Source: Mesorhizobium norvegicum (GTDB lineage Bacteria > Pseudomonadota > Alphaproteobacteria > Rhizobiales > Rhizobiaceae). Taken from it: a stretch of 59,444 bases of DNA. Both the position numbers and the translations under genes were made by a program. The DNA lies in NCBI RefSeq assembly GCF_004919685.1, contig NZ_SMYZ01000117.1:1-59444 (forward strand). The letters run 5' to 3'. Below, in pieces: positions 1 to 7,854 of this stretch (positions within the stretch are counted from its first letter, which is position 1; every line of letters begins with the position of its first letter). The notes under the pieces were generated by a model. The model was given only the letters and a program-made list of their open reading frames with translations. It did not search any database and had not been told where the DNA came from.

Positions 1-1
1 G

Positions 2-385
2 CGCACCGTCGCCATCGAGGCCGACCCGATCCGCGCCGCCCGCATTGGCCGCAACGCCGCCGCCTGTGGCGTTCCCGGCCTTGTCGTGGTCGAAGGCAGC
101 GCCCCCAAAGCACTTGCCAAGCTGGACACACCTGACGCGATCTTCATCGGCGGCGGCGGCAGCGATGCCGGCGTGTTGAACGCTGCCATCAAAGCGCTGC
201 GCATTGGCGGCCGTCTTGTGGCCAATGCGGTGACGCTGGAGATGGAAACCTTGCTTCTTGCCCGCCATGTCTCGCTCGGCGGCGATCTCACCCGGATAAA
301 CATCTCGCGCGCGTCGCCGGTCGGCGCGATGCAGGCATGGCGGCCGGCCATGCCTGTCACCCAATGGAGCTGGGTGAAGCCATGA
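2..385 (+). CDS. cobL: Precorrin-6Y C5,15-methyltransferase (decarboxylating), C-terminal part
   Basis: This is the 3' end of a gene whose start lies outside the window. The frame is open from base 2 and ends with TGA at 383-385. The visible part matches the C-terminal CbiT-like methyltransferase half of CobL: an acidic SAM-ribose position (VAIEADP), then the FIGGGGSDAGVLNAA loop and the LVANAVTLE strand. CobL methylates precorrin-6Y (dihydroprecorrin-6) at C5 and C15 and decarboxylates the C12 acetate, giving precorrin-8X in the aerobic cobalamin route. It is the first gene seen of a co-directional cob operon, and its stop overlaps the next start as ATGA. The N-terminal half cannot be judged. 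Confidence 0.85.
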   Translation, partial: RTVAIEADPIRAARIGRNAAACGVPGLVVVEGSAPKALAKLDTPDAIFIGGGGSDAGVLNAAIKALRIGGRLVANAVTLEMETLLLARHVSLGGDLTRINISRASPVGAMQAWRPAMPVTQWSWVKP

Positions 386-882
386 TGGTCGCGGGCATAG
401 GCAGCCGAAAGGGCGTGAGTGTCGAGGACGTACTTGCGGCGATAGAAACCGCTGTCGAAGCCCATGGCCTGACGATGACGGCTCTTTCGGCATTGGCGAC
501 GACTGAATTTAAACGCAATGAAGGCGCCATTTTCGCTGCTGGTCGTCAACTCAACCTCCCCGTCATAATAGTGGACGTGGCCGAATCCGAACCGGCGCTC
601 CCCCTCACCCAGCCTCCGCTTCGCTCGGCTGACCTCTCCCCGAGGGGAGAGGAGGTTACCAGCGTCGCCGCCAATCTCTTCTCCCCAACGGGGAGAAGGT
701 GGCCCGAAGGGCCGGATGAGGGGGCCGCCTCGCGCAACCTCTCGCAGTATCTGGCCGGCACGCCATCGGTTTCCGAGGCATCCGCCCTTGCCGTCGCCGG
801 CAAAGGCGCCAGGCTGCTCGGCCCCCGCACGGTGCTCGGCCCGGTCACGTGCGCCATCGCCATCAGTGGAGATGCGCCATGA
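382..882 (+). CDS. cobE: CobE (CbiG C-terminal-like cobalamin biosynthesis protein) with inserted repeat
   Basis: The start ATG at 382 overlaps the cobL stop (ATGA) and the product begins MMVAGIGSRKG, the normal CobE start; an in-frame ATG at 364 is possible but less well placed. CobE resembles the C-terminal domain of CbiG and takes part in the aerobic corrin pathway; its exact role is not settled. Conserved blocks are present: VAGIGSRKGVSVEDVLAAI at the N-terminus, LPVIIVDVAE in the middle, GTPSVSEASALAVAG and LLGPRTVLGPVTCAIAISGD at the C-terminus. Between the middle and C-terminal blocks lie about 45 extra residues (roughly 72-115) encoded by a palindromic repeat (see 600-724), so this copy is about 166 residues long and would be about 120 without it. 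The frame stays open, so the protein may still work. Confidence 0.85.
   Translation: MMVAGIGSRKGVSVEDVLAAIETAVEAHGLTMTALSALATTEFKRNEGAIFAAGRQLNLPVIIVDVAESEPALPLTQPPLRSADLSPRGEEVTSVAANLFSPTGRRWPEGPDEGAASRNLSQYLAGTPSVSEASALAVAGKGARLLGPRTVLGPVTCAIAISGDAP
600..724. repeat. RPE-like rhizobial palindromic element inside cobE
   Basis: A 125-bp element begins CCCCCTCA (600-607) and ends with the inverse TGAGGGGG (717-724). It contains two internal hairpins: CCTCTCCCC/GGGGAGAGG around 634-652 and CTTCTCCCC/GGGGAGAAG around 678-698. This architecture is typical of short dispersed repeats that usually lie between genes in rhizobia. Here it lies in the cobE coding sequence, has no stop codon in the cobE frame, and keeps that frame. 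It encodes a low-complexity Pro/Arg/Glu-rich stretch. Confidence 0.8.
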
Positions 883-1643
883 CCGTTCATTTCATCGGCG
901 CCGGTCCGGGTGCCGCCGACCTCATCACGCTGCGCGGCGCCAGGCTGCTGGCGAGCTGCCCTGTCTGCCTCCATGCGGGTTCGATCGTCGCGCCCGAGCT
1001 TTTGCAGCACTGCGCGCCAGGGACAAAACTGATCGACACCGCACCGATGTCGCTCGACGAGATCGAGGCCGAGTATGTCGCGGCCCACAAGGCCGGCCAT
1101 GATGTGGCGCGTCTCCATTCCGGCGACCTGTCGGTGTGGAGCGCCGTGGCCGAGCAGATTCGGCGGCTGGAAAAGCATGGCATAGCCTACACGCTGACGC
1201 CCGGCGTCCCCTCCTTCGCCGCTGCTGCCGCCGCATTGCGCCGTGAGCTGACCATTCCCGAAGTCGCGCAAAGCCTGGTGCTGACCCGCATTTCCGGCCG
1301 TGCATCAAAAATGCCGCCCGGCGAAACGCTGGCCGGCTTCGGCCGCACCGGCGCCACGCTCGCCATTCATCTTGCCATCCACGCCATCGACCGCGTCGTC
1401 GCCGAGCTCACACCGCACTATGGCGGCGATTGCCCGGTGGCGATCGTCTTCCGCGCCTCCTGGCCGGACGAGCGCGTGCTGACCGGCACGCTGGCGACCA
1501 TCGAGGCGCTGCTGGCCGCCGACCCGATGGAGCGCACGGCGATCATCTTCGTCGGCCGCTCGCTGGCGGCGGAAGGTTTTGGCGAGAGTTCATTATACGA
1601 CGCCCAATACCAGCGGCGTTTTCGCGGACGGGACGGATTGTGA
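879..1643 (+). CDS. cobM: Precorrin-4 C11-methyltransferase
   Basis: A 254-residue SAM-dependent tetrapyrrole methylase that transfers a methyl group to C11 of precorrin-4, giving precorrin-5. The start ATG at 879 overlaps the cobE TGA (880-882); the longer reading from 849 adds residues without family support. Features seen are the N-terminal GAGPGAADLITLRGA loop, a LHSGDLSVWSAVAEQ segment equivalent to the family GDP-substrate loop, and TPGVPSFAAAAAALRREL, which is characteristic of CobM/CbiF. Its stop overlaps the GTG start of cobA. Cytosolic; part of the cobL-cobT operon. Confidence 0.95.
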   Translation: MTVHFIGAGPGAADLITLRGARLLASCPVCLHAGSIVAPELLQHCAPGTKLIDTAPMSLDEIEAEYVAAHKAGHDVARLHSGDLSVWSAVAEQIRRLEKHGIAYTLTPGVPSFAAAAAALRRELTIPEVAQSLVLTRISGRASKMPPGETLAGFGRTGATLAIHLAIHAIDRVVAELTPHYGGDCPVAIVFRASWPDERVLTGTLATIEALLAADPMERTAIIFVGRSLAAEGFGESSLYDAQYQRRFRGRDGL

Positions 1644-2458
1644 GCGGCAACACCAAAAACACCGGCGGAAACGCCACGCTCGAACAGGCCTTGTCCCGGC
1701 TGAACTTCAAGCCGCGCCAATTGGAACCGGGTCACGTCTGGCTGGCCGGCGCCGGCCCCGGCGACCCTGGCTGCCTGACCCTGGAAGTGCTGGCGGCGTT
1801 GGCCGAGGCGGATGCATTGGTCTATGACGCGCTGGTCTCATCAGATGTCGTCGCCGTTGCCGAAAATGCCGAGCTCTTCTTTGCTGGCAAGCGCGGCGGA
1901 AAACCGTCGATGAAACAGGACGACATCACCGCATTGCTTGTCCGGCTGGCGCGCGACGGCCGCCGCGTCGTCAGGCTGAAGGGCGGCGACCCCTATATTT
2001 TCGGCCGTGGCGGCGAAGAAGCCCTGGCGCTCGCGCGGGAAGGTATTCCCTTCCGCGTCCTGCCCGGCCTGACTTCGGGCCTCAGCGCACTGGCCGCGAC
2101 CGGCATCCCGGCCACCATGCGCGGCATCAACAAGGCTGTGATCCTGGCCACCGGCCACGCTGCCGGCACCGATGACGATCTCGACTGGGCGGCGATCGCC
2201 CGCACCGGCCAGCCTGTCGTCGTCTATATGGGCATGGCCAATCTGCCCCTGATCGCCGCGGCACTGCTGGACGGCGGGCTGGCACCGTCGACACCGGCGG
2301 CGGTGATCGTCGCCGCGACGACGCCGCAGGAACGAACCGTCGTCGCCACGCTCGCCACCATTGCCGAGGAAGCGGCCGCCGCCGGTCTTGCCTCGCCGGC
2401 GCTCATCGTCGTCGGCGGCATCGTTGCCATGCGCGCAGCGCTGCTGGGGCAAGCATGA
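1640..2458 (+). CDS. cobA: Uroporphyrinogen-III C-methyltransferase (SUMT)
   Basis: This enzyme methylates uroporphyrinogen III at C2 and C7 to precorrin-2, the entry into corrin and siroheme synthesis. I chose the GTG start at 1640 because it overlaps the cobM TGA as GTGA and gives a 272-residue single-domain SUMT; the upstream ATG at 1430 lies within cobM. Motifs seen: AGAGPGDPGCLTL near residue 37 (SAM loop), LKGGDPYIFGRGGEE, LPGLTSGLSALAATGIPAT and VVYMGMANL. No CysG-type dehydrogenase/chelatase domain is fused. It sits between cobM and cobB with overlapping codons at both ends, so translational coupling is likely. Confidence 0.95.
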   Translation: MSGNTKNTGGNATLEQALSRLNFKPRQLEPGHVWLAGAGPGDPGCLTLEVLAALAEADALVYDALVSSDVVAVAENAELFFAGKRGGKPSMKQDDITALLVRLARDGRRVVRLKGGDPYIFGRGGEEALALAREGIPFRVLPGLTSGLSALAATGIPATMRGINKAVILATGHAAGTDDDLDWAAIARTGQPVVVYMGMANLPLIAAALLDGGLAPSTPAAVIVAATTPQERTVVATLATIAEEAAAAGLASPALIVVGGIVAMRAALLGQA

Positions 2459-3768
2459 CGGCCCGCGCCATCATCATCGGCGCGCCGCGCTCCGGCTCCG
2501 GCAAGACCAGCGTCACCATCGGCATCCTGCGCGCGCTCGCCCGGCGCGGCCTGAAAGTGCGCGGCGCCAAATCCGGCCCCGACTATATCGACCCCGGCTT
2601 CCACACCGCCGCCACGGGGCTGTCCGGCGTCAACCTCGACAGCTGGGCGATGCCGCGATCGCTGCTCAATGCTCTGGCAGCACAAGCCGCCGACGATACC
2701 GATTTCGTCATCCTCGAAAGCGCCATGGGCTTGTTCGACGGCATTCCGGCCTCGCCCGGCCGCACCGGTTCGGCGGCCGACCTGGCGCGGCTCTATGGCT
2801 TGCCGGTGCTGCTGGTGCTCGACGTGTCCGGCCAGTCGACCACCGCGGCCGCCGTCGCCAAGGGTTTTGCCACCTACGATCCGGACGTGCGCATGGCGGG
2901 CGTCGTGCTCAACCGGCTGGGCAGCGAGCGCCACCGCCGGTTGTCCGGCGACGCCATCGAGGCGATCGGCCTGCCGGTCGTCGGCGCCATCCTGCGCGAC
3001 CCCACGCTGAACCTGCCCGAGCGCCACCTCGGCCTCGTCCAGGCTGGCGAATATGACGACCTGATGGCGCATCTCGACCGGCTGGCCGACATGGCGGAAA
3101 AGTCGCTCGACCTCGACGCTATCATGGCCCTGGCGACACCCCTCACCCCGGCGCCCGGCGGCTTCGCCGACGCACTGGCGCCGCCCGGCCAGCGGATCGC
3201 GCTGGCCGAGGATGCCGCCTTCACCTTCCTCTATCCGCATGTCGCGGCGTACTGGCGCAAGGCCGGCGCCGAAATCATCCCGTTCTCGCCGCTCGCTGAC
3301 GAAGCACCCGACGAGGACTGCGATGTCTGCTGGCTACCGGGCGGCTATCCCGAGCTTCACGCCGGCCGGCTTGCCGCCGCCGCGACTTTCCGCGCCGGGA
3401 TGGCAAGATTCGCCGCAACGAAGCCGATCCATGGCGAGTGCGGTGGCTTCATGGTGCTGGGCGAAGCTCTGGGGGACGCGTTGGGCGAAACGCATGCGAT
3501 GCTCGGCCTGCTCGGCCATTCCACCAGCTTCGCCAGGCGCAAGATGAATCTCGGCTACCGTGAGGCGCGGTTGCGCGCCGATTGCCCTCTGGGTTCACAA
3601 GGTGCATTGATCCGTGGCCACGAATTCCACTATGCGCAGATGACCTCTACCGGCAATGACGAGCCGCTGGCCGACCTCGCCGACGGTCAGGGCAATCCGA
3701 TCGGCGCCTCTGGTTATCGGCGCGGCCATGTCAGCGGCACCTTCTTCCATGCGATTGCGAGGGGCTAG
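2455..3768 (+). CDS. cobB: Hydrogenobyrinic acid a,c-diamide synthase
   Basis: A 437-residue ATP- and glutamine-dependent amidotransferase that amidates the a and c carboxylates of hydrogenobyrinic acid. The N-terminal dethiobiotin-synthetase-like domain has a P-loop (APRSGSGKTSVT, residues about 9-20) and GAKSGPDYIDPGFH. The C-terminal class I glutamine amidotransferase domain has LPGGYPELH and the nucleophile in HGECGGFMVLG (Cys329). In an aerobic operon the substrate should be the cobalt-free acid rather than cobyrinate; that is inferred from the neighbours. ATG 2455 overlaps the cobA stop. The product ends 3 bases before cobS. Confidence 0.95.
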   Translation: MTARAIIIGAPRSGSGKTSVTIGILRALARRGLKVRGAKSGPDYIDPGFHTAATGLSGVNLDSWAMPRSLLNALAAQAADDTDFVILESAMGLFDGIPASPGRTGSAADLARLYGLPVLLVLDVSGQSTTAAAVAKGFATYDPDVRMAGVVLNRLGSERHRRLSGDAIEAIGLPVVGAILRDPTLNLPERHLGLVQAGEYDDLMAHLDRLADMAEKSLDLDAIMALATPLTPAPGGFADALAPPGQRIALAEDAAFTFLYPHVAAYWRKAGAEIIPFSPLADEAPDEDCDVCWLPGGYPELHAGRLAAAATFRAGMARFAATKPIHGECGGFMVLGEALGDALGETHAMLGLLGHSTSFARRKMNLGYREARLRADCPLGSQGALIRGHEFHYAQMTSTGNDEPLADLADGQGNPIGASGYRRGHVSGTFFHAIARG

Positions 3769-3771
3769 AGC

Positions 3772-4548
3772 ATGAAGTTCAAGAACCTGGCCCTTTCACC
3801 GCGGCAAGTCGTCGACGACATCGCGCTCTGCCTGGTCTTCTTCACAAGACTGCCGCTACCGGTCTTCGATTTTCGCGGCCGCAGCCTTGCCGCCGCGATC
3901 TGGGCCGCCCCCGTCGCCGGCCTCGTCGTCGGCCTGATCGGTGCCATCGTCTTTGCCACGGCGGAACGGTTTGGCCTTGCCATGGGGCCGGCGGCCGCCC
4001 TCGCGCTTGTGGCAACCCTGCTCACCACCGGCTGTCTGCATGAGGACGGGCTGTCCGACGTCGCCGACGGCTTTGGCGGCGGCAAATCACGCGGCCGCAA
4101 ACTCGAGATCATGCGCGACAGCCGCATCGGCGCCTATGGCGCCGCGGCGCTGGGCCTGTCACTGCTGATCCGCTGGAGCGCGCTGTCGGAGTTCGTCGAC
4201 CCGACACAGGCGCTGTTCGCCCTCCTGGCCGCACACGCAGCCTCGCGCGGCGTGCTCGGCGCTTTCATGCATCTCTTGCCCCCAGCGCGGATCGACGGCC
4301 TGTCGGCCGATGCCGGCACCGTCTCGGCCGAAACGGCAACAGCCAGCGCCGTGCTCGGCGCGATCCCGCTGCTCCTGCTCGGGCTCGGCGGCGCCGTTTT
4401 CGCGCTCATCCTGCTTGGCCTGCTGTTTGCTGCGTTTCGCGCCCTTTGCCTCAACCAGATCGGCGGCCAGACCGGCGACACGATCGGCGCCTTGCAGCAG
4501 GTCAGTGAAATCTCAGTGCTGCTCGTCGCTTCCGTTGCGCTTACCTGA
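3772..4548 (+). CDS. cobS: Adenosylcobinamide-GDP ribazoletransferase (cobalamin synthase)
   Basis: An integral inner-membrane enzyme of 258 residues that joins adenosylcobinamide-GDP to alpha-ribazole (phosphate), forming the lower ligand loop. The same protein is called CobV in the Pseudomonas denitrificans scheme. Signatures: FFTRLPLP near residue 24 and the acidic metal site HEDGLSDVADGFGGG around residues 85-100 followed by KLEIMRDSRIGAYG. There are several hydrophobic segments (about 42-80, 120-150 and 185-225, and the C-terminus). It begins 3 bases after cobB and is followed by cobT. The stop codon lies in a 15-bp direct duplication (4544-4571). Confidence 0.95.
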   Translation: MKFKNLALSPRQVVDDIALCLVFFTRLPLPVFDFRGRSLAAAIWAAPVAGLVVGLIGAIVFATAERFGLAMGPAAALALVATLLTTGCLHEDGLSDVADGFGGGKSRGRKLEIMRDSRIGAYGAAALGLSLLIRWSALSEFVDPTQALFALLAAHAASRGVLGAFMHLLPPARIDGLSADAGTVSAETATASAVLGAIPLLLLGLGGAVFALILLGLLFAAFRALCLNQIGGQTGDTIGALQQVSEISVLLVASVALT

Positions 4549-4571
4549 TTCCCTTTGGCCTGATTCCCTTT
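4544..4571. repeat. 13-bp direct repeat spanning the cobS stop
   Basis: CCTGATTCCCTTT occurs at 4544-4556 and again at 4559-4571, a period of 15 bp. The first copy contains the cobS TGA. It is a local tandem duplication that lengthens the cobS-cobT spacer. Confidence 0.7.
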
Positions 4572-4587
4572 CGGAGACTTTGCCCCC

Positions 4588-5598
4588 ATGCCCTTCAAAT
4601 CGCTCGAAGAACTGCGCGCCGCCTGCCTCGATCTGCCGGCCGGCAGCGATGCCGCTGCCAATGCGGTTGCGCGCCGCCAGGACACGCTGACCAAGCCGCA
4701 AGGCAGCCTCGGCCGGCTGGAGACCATCGCCGCATGGCTGGCGCGCTGGCAGGGCCGCGACATGCCGAAACTCGACCGCGTCAAGGTTTTCGTCTTCGCC
4801 GGCAACCACGGCGTCACCGCGCAAGGCGTGTCGGCCTATCCCTCGGAAGTCACCGTGCAGATGGTGGCGAATTTCGCCGGCGGCGGTGCCGCCATCAACC
4901 AGCTTGCCCGCATGGCCGGCGCCGAACTCGACGTCATTCCGCTCGATCTCGACCATCCGACCGGCGACTTCACCCAAGTGCCGGCAATGGACGAGAAGGC
5001 GTTTCTCGCCGCCGTCTCGGCGGGCTACGACGCGGTGACAAAAGACCTCGATCTCATCTGCTTCGGCGAGATGGGCATCGGCAACACCACGCCGGCAGCG
5101 GCAATCTCAGCCGCCCTGTTCGGCGGCGGCGCGGAAAAATGGACCGGACGCGGCACCGGCGTCGACGACGCGGGCTTGAAGCGCAAGGTCGTTGCCATCG
5201 AAGCCGGCCTGAAGCGTCACGCCGCCGCCCTTGCCGATCCGCTTGCTGTCGCTGCCGCGCTCGGTGGCCGCGAACTGGCCGCCATCCTCGGCGCCACGCT
5301 GGCCACCCGCCATCTGGGCATACCCGTGCTGCTCGACGGCTTCGTCTGCACCGCCGCCGCGGCTCCGCTGGCAAAGCTGCACCCGGCCGGCCTCGCCCAC
5401 ACAATCGCCGCTCACGTCTCGGCTGAGTCAGGCCATCGCGGCCTGCTCGAAGCGCTCGGCCTGCCGCCGCTGCTCGATCTCGGCATGCGGCTCGGCGAAG
5501 GCTCCGGCGCCTGCCTAGCGGTCAACATCGTGCGCTCGGCGCTGGAGTGCCATGCCCGCATGGCGAGTTTTGCCGAGGCGGGGGTGTCGGAGAAGTAA
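4588..5598 (+). CDS. cobT: Nicotinate-nucleotide:dimethylbenzimidazole phosphoribosyltransferase
   Basis: A 336-residue enzyme that makes alpha-ribazole 5'-phosphate from nicotinate mononucleotide and 5,6-dimethylbenzimidazole, the lower ligand of B12. It is CobU in the P. denitrificans scheme. Recognised from FAGNHGVTAQGVSAYPSEVT, FAGGGAAINQLAR, the GEMGIGNTTPAAA loop, WTGRGTGVDD, and RLGEGSGACLA near the C-terminus, which carries the glutamate that acts as base in the Salmonella CobT family. A purine-rich stretch (CGGAGA) lies about 12-17 bases before ATG 4588. It is the last gene of the operon in the window; the next gene converges. Confidence 0.95.
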   Translation: MPFKSLEELRAACLDLPAGSDAAANAVARRQDTLTKPQGSLGRLETIAAWLARWQGRDMPKLDRVKVFVFAGNHGVTAQGVSAYPSEVTVQMVANFAGGGAAINQLARMAGAELDVIPLDLDHPTGDFTQVPAMDEKAFLAAVSAGYDAVTKDLDLICFGEMGIGNTTPAAAISAALFGGGAEKWTGRGTGVDDAGLKRKVVAIEAGLKRHAAALADPLAVAAALGGRELAAILGATLATRHLGIPVLLDGFVCTAAAAPLAKLHPAGLAHTIAAHVSAESGHRGLLEALGLPPLLDLGMRLGEGSGACLAVNIVRSALECHARMASFAEAGVSEK

Positions 5599-5667
5599 TG
5601 CGGGCCTAAGCGCAGATCGCCTTGATGAACAAACCCTTACAAATTTTCGGAGCCCCAGCCGCGCGGC

Positions 5668-6618
5668 CTATGGCGCGCGTGGCCGACAGGGGACACCAAC
5701 GGGGCATTCGAGCGCTTCGCGATCCCATTTGCCGAGTTCGGCAGCAGCCTCGTAGGTACTCTGCAGAAATGCCGTGAGCATCGCTTCCGGGTCTTGCGCC
5801 CGACGTATTGCCTCATAGGGCAAAAGGAATTCACCGAGCTCCTTGGAGAAGAACGCCTGCCGCGGCTCGACCATCGCTGACGCAAAGCCTTCTGGTGACG
5901 GATAGGCATAGGAATAGAAGGCTGGATAGTCGAACAGGCCGCCACCCGGCCAGAAGCCGGCACTGCTCACCTCATGCGAATAGGCTTCGCGGGTGACAGC
6001 GTCGGACAGATGCGGAATGCCGCCTGGATGCGGCGGCGCCCGCCTGCCTGAAAAACGCGTCACTGCCAGATCAAAGCCGCCCCAAAAGAAATGGATGGGA
6101 CTGACCTTGCCCAGAAATCCTGTCCGGAATCGCGAAAGGACCTCGTGTGTCGAGAGCAGGATGCGCCAGAAACGCTGGGCGTAGTCGCGATCGTAAGAAG
6201 CATGAACACGGTCTTGCTCGAACGGGATGCCGCCAGCGATTTCGGAGGGCTGCGTGAGGATCGGTGTCACGAGCCCTAGTTCGGCAAGCGCGGAGGTCAC
6301 TTCGCCATGAAATTCCGCCACGGTTTTCGGTGCAAGCATGACCTGGCGGACGTGACCGTCGCTCGTCCTCACCCACAGCAGATGGTCTATGAAGTCGAAA
6401 TCCAGTTGGAACACCCGCCCGCCAGATGGGATCGGCGAGGTCGTGAGACCGCGCGCGGTCACGTAGAACGGGACATGCCAGGAATGGTTCAGCCAGGGCT
6501 CGCGCATCAAGCGGACTTTGCCTACGATCTGGGTCCACAGGTGGAGCGTCTCGTAGGTATCCTTCCAGACGGCGTAGGGTAGATCTGGCCAGCGTTCCGA
6601 ATTCAAGACAGACGACAC
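5668..6618 (-). CDS. DUF5996 family protein
   Basis: A 316-residue soluble protein of the DUF5996 family, recognised from the N-terminal WPDLPYAVWKDTYETLHLW block, GKVRLMREPWLNHSWHVPFYV, ARGLTTSPIPSGGR and FDFIDHLLWVRTSDG. Other conserved parts are HFFWGGFDLAVTRFSGR and a Trp/Pro/Tyr-rich stretch (FWPGGGLFDYPAFYSYAYP). The family has no function established to my knowledge. There is no signal peptide or membrane segment. The gene stands alone, convergent with the cobalamin operon, so context gives no hint. The start is the first ATG and is consistent with family starts. Confidence 0.85.
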   Translation of the reverse strand: MSSVLNSERWPDLPYAVWKDTYETLHLWTQIVGKVRLMREPWLNHSWHVPFYVTARGLTTSPIPSGGRVFQLDFDFIDHLLWVRTSDGHVRQVMLAPKTVAEFHGEVTSALAELGLVTPILTQPSEIAGGIPFEQDRVHASYDRDYAQRFWRILLSTHEVLSRFRTGFLGKVSPIHFFWGGFDLAVTRFSGRRAPPHPGGIPHLSDAVTREAYSHEVSSAGFWPGGGLFDYPAFYSYAYPSPEGFASAMVEPRQAFFSKELGEFLLPYEAIRRAQDPEAMLTAFLQSTYEAAAELGKWDREALECPVGVPCRPRAP

Positions 6619-7012
6619 GGTTCTCCTTCCTTCGCCGATAAGACTGATCGCAAGCCACTATATGAAGCCCTCCTGTCGATTGGCCAGCATTCGGGCCCTG
6701 AACAAAGGCCGACGCTACAATTCCGTATTCGCGACATCAACGGAGGGGCGCTGCATCGCGCGGTCGCGCCGTCAGCCTCAGGTGGCGAGCTCTTTTTATG
6801 CCCACGTCACTGGCCACGAACGATTCTGAGGAGGCATAGGCCGCCGCTCGGCCGTTGTGCCGGTCGGCTCATCCGAAACGCCTTATATTAGCAAGAAAGA
6901 ATATATTAACCGCTGTGATGCAGCCTTCCGTACGGGGACGGGAAACCTCCCCATCGGACGTTCCAAACGCGCGCTGAAGCGCCGGGACGCCCGACCAATG
7001 CGGAGCAAACGC
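6619..7012. other. Intergenic stretch of mixed composition
   Basis: About 390 bp between the DUF5996 gene and the small gene starting at 7013. An open frame in phase with that gene continues upstream to a GTG at 6857, but those residues lack a good ribosome binding site. The segment around 6885-6915 is AT-rich compared with the rest of the window. I see no RNA gene or clear repeat here; it must hold the promoters of the two divergent flanking genes. Confidence 0.4.
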
Positions 7013-7324
7013 ATGAGTGTCGGAGCAGCTCTCGAACAATTGCTGCGGTTGATCCATAGCCGAGCTATGAAGTTAGCGGCGTTGCCGGAGGATGAAAGGG
7101 ATTTACACTACGATCTCATCCGCCGGTCATGTTGCGAAGCCGCCGAGCACATAGGGCAAAATCCCGACAAGGCAGCCATCACTGCAAACGATATGGTTGA
7201 GTTCGTTCGCGCACTAGTCGGAATCATCGAGGTGAGCTATGGATCAGACCAAGGGCCAAGCACCGATCGGCCGCCGCCAGCGCACCATTTTGGCAGGCGG
7301 GAGAACGGCATGACGCGCGGCTAG
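7013..7324 (+). CDS. Small protein of unknown function
   Basis: A predicted 103-residue protein that I do not recognise. ATG 7013 is chosen because GGAG (7002-7005) lies seven bases upstream; the frame could also start at ATG 6998 or GTG 6857. It is mostly helical in character (LEQLLRLIHSRAMKLAALPEDERDLHYDLI, shown here only as a description of the first half, residues about 8-37), with a CC pair and an Asn-Asp-containing second helix, then a disordered Pro/Arg-rich tail. No membrane segment. It lies next to tRNA-Lys in a stretch with lower GC than the neighbours, so acquisition by transfer is possible. Confidence 0.5.
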   Translation: MSVGAALEQLLRLIHSRAMKLAALPEDERDLHYDLIRRSCCEAAEHIGQNPDKAAITANDMVEFVRALVGIIEVSYGSDQGPSTDRPPPAHHFGRRENGMTRG

Positions 7325-7553
7325 AACCATCCGCCGACCTGTTTGAACAGGACCGATACCGAAACAAAACTCTGATTGATTCTAACCAATGAGGCGCCCC
7401 GCCGAATGGCACTCCACGTTGCGGCCGAGGGGCACCCGCTCTATGTTCTCGCGGACACGCTGACCGAGGTGTTGCAGTGAGAACAAACGGGCAAATCCGG
7501 TGCCAAAATTTGTTGGCAGGACCCTTTTCTCGCTCTATACTTGGATCACCACT

Positions 7554-7571
7554 AAAGCATTGAAAATGCTT

Positions 7572-7572
<1 letters not shown>
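7554..7572 (-). terminator. Hairpin directly after the tRNA-Lys 3' end
   Basis: AAAGCATT (7554-7561) and AATGCTTT (7565-7572) form an 8-bp stem with a 3-base loop, adjoining the CCA end of tRNA-Lys on the minus strand. There is no clear T-run, so it may be a processing or termination hairpin. Confidence 0.4.
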
Positions 7573-7647
<75 letters not shown>

Positions 7648-7740
7648 ACTCGGCCGGCAAAAACCGGCGTTGGCGGGCATATAGCCGCCACCATCGGTCC
7701 TGTCCAGCCCTGCCGGAATCATTTCCCGACAAATCGCCTG

Positions 7741-7840
7741 GAGCATGATCCCGAAAAGTGGAATCCGGTTTTCGGAAAAGATCATGCTCATGCAAAAAGA
7801 CAGAGCCCCATCCCGATTTCATCGGGATGGAACAGGCTCT
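7741..7840. repeat. Rhizobiales-type double-hairpin repeat
   Basis: Two adjacent hairpins. The first pairs GAGCATGATC (7741-7750) with GATCATGCTC (7780-7789) and has a nested CCGAAAA/TTTTCGG pair. The second pairs AGAGCC (7802-7807) with GGCTCT (7835-7840) around CATCCCGAT-TTC-ATCGGGATG (7809-7829). The first sequence is one I recognise as a common dispersed intergenic repeat in Mesorhizobium and relatives. It lies just past the phzF stop and upstream of tRNA-Lys. Confidence 0.75.
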
Positions 7841-7854
7841 AAGTGCCGCAGCCG

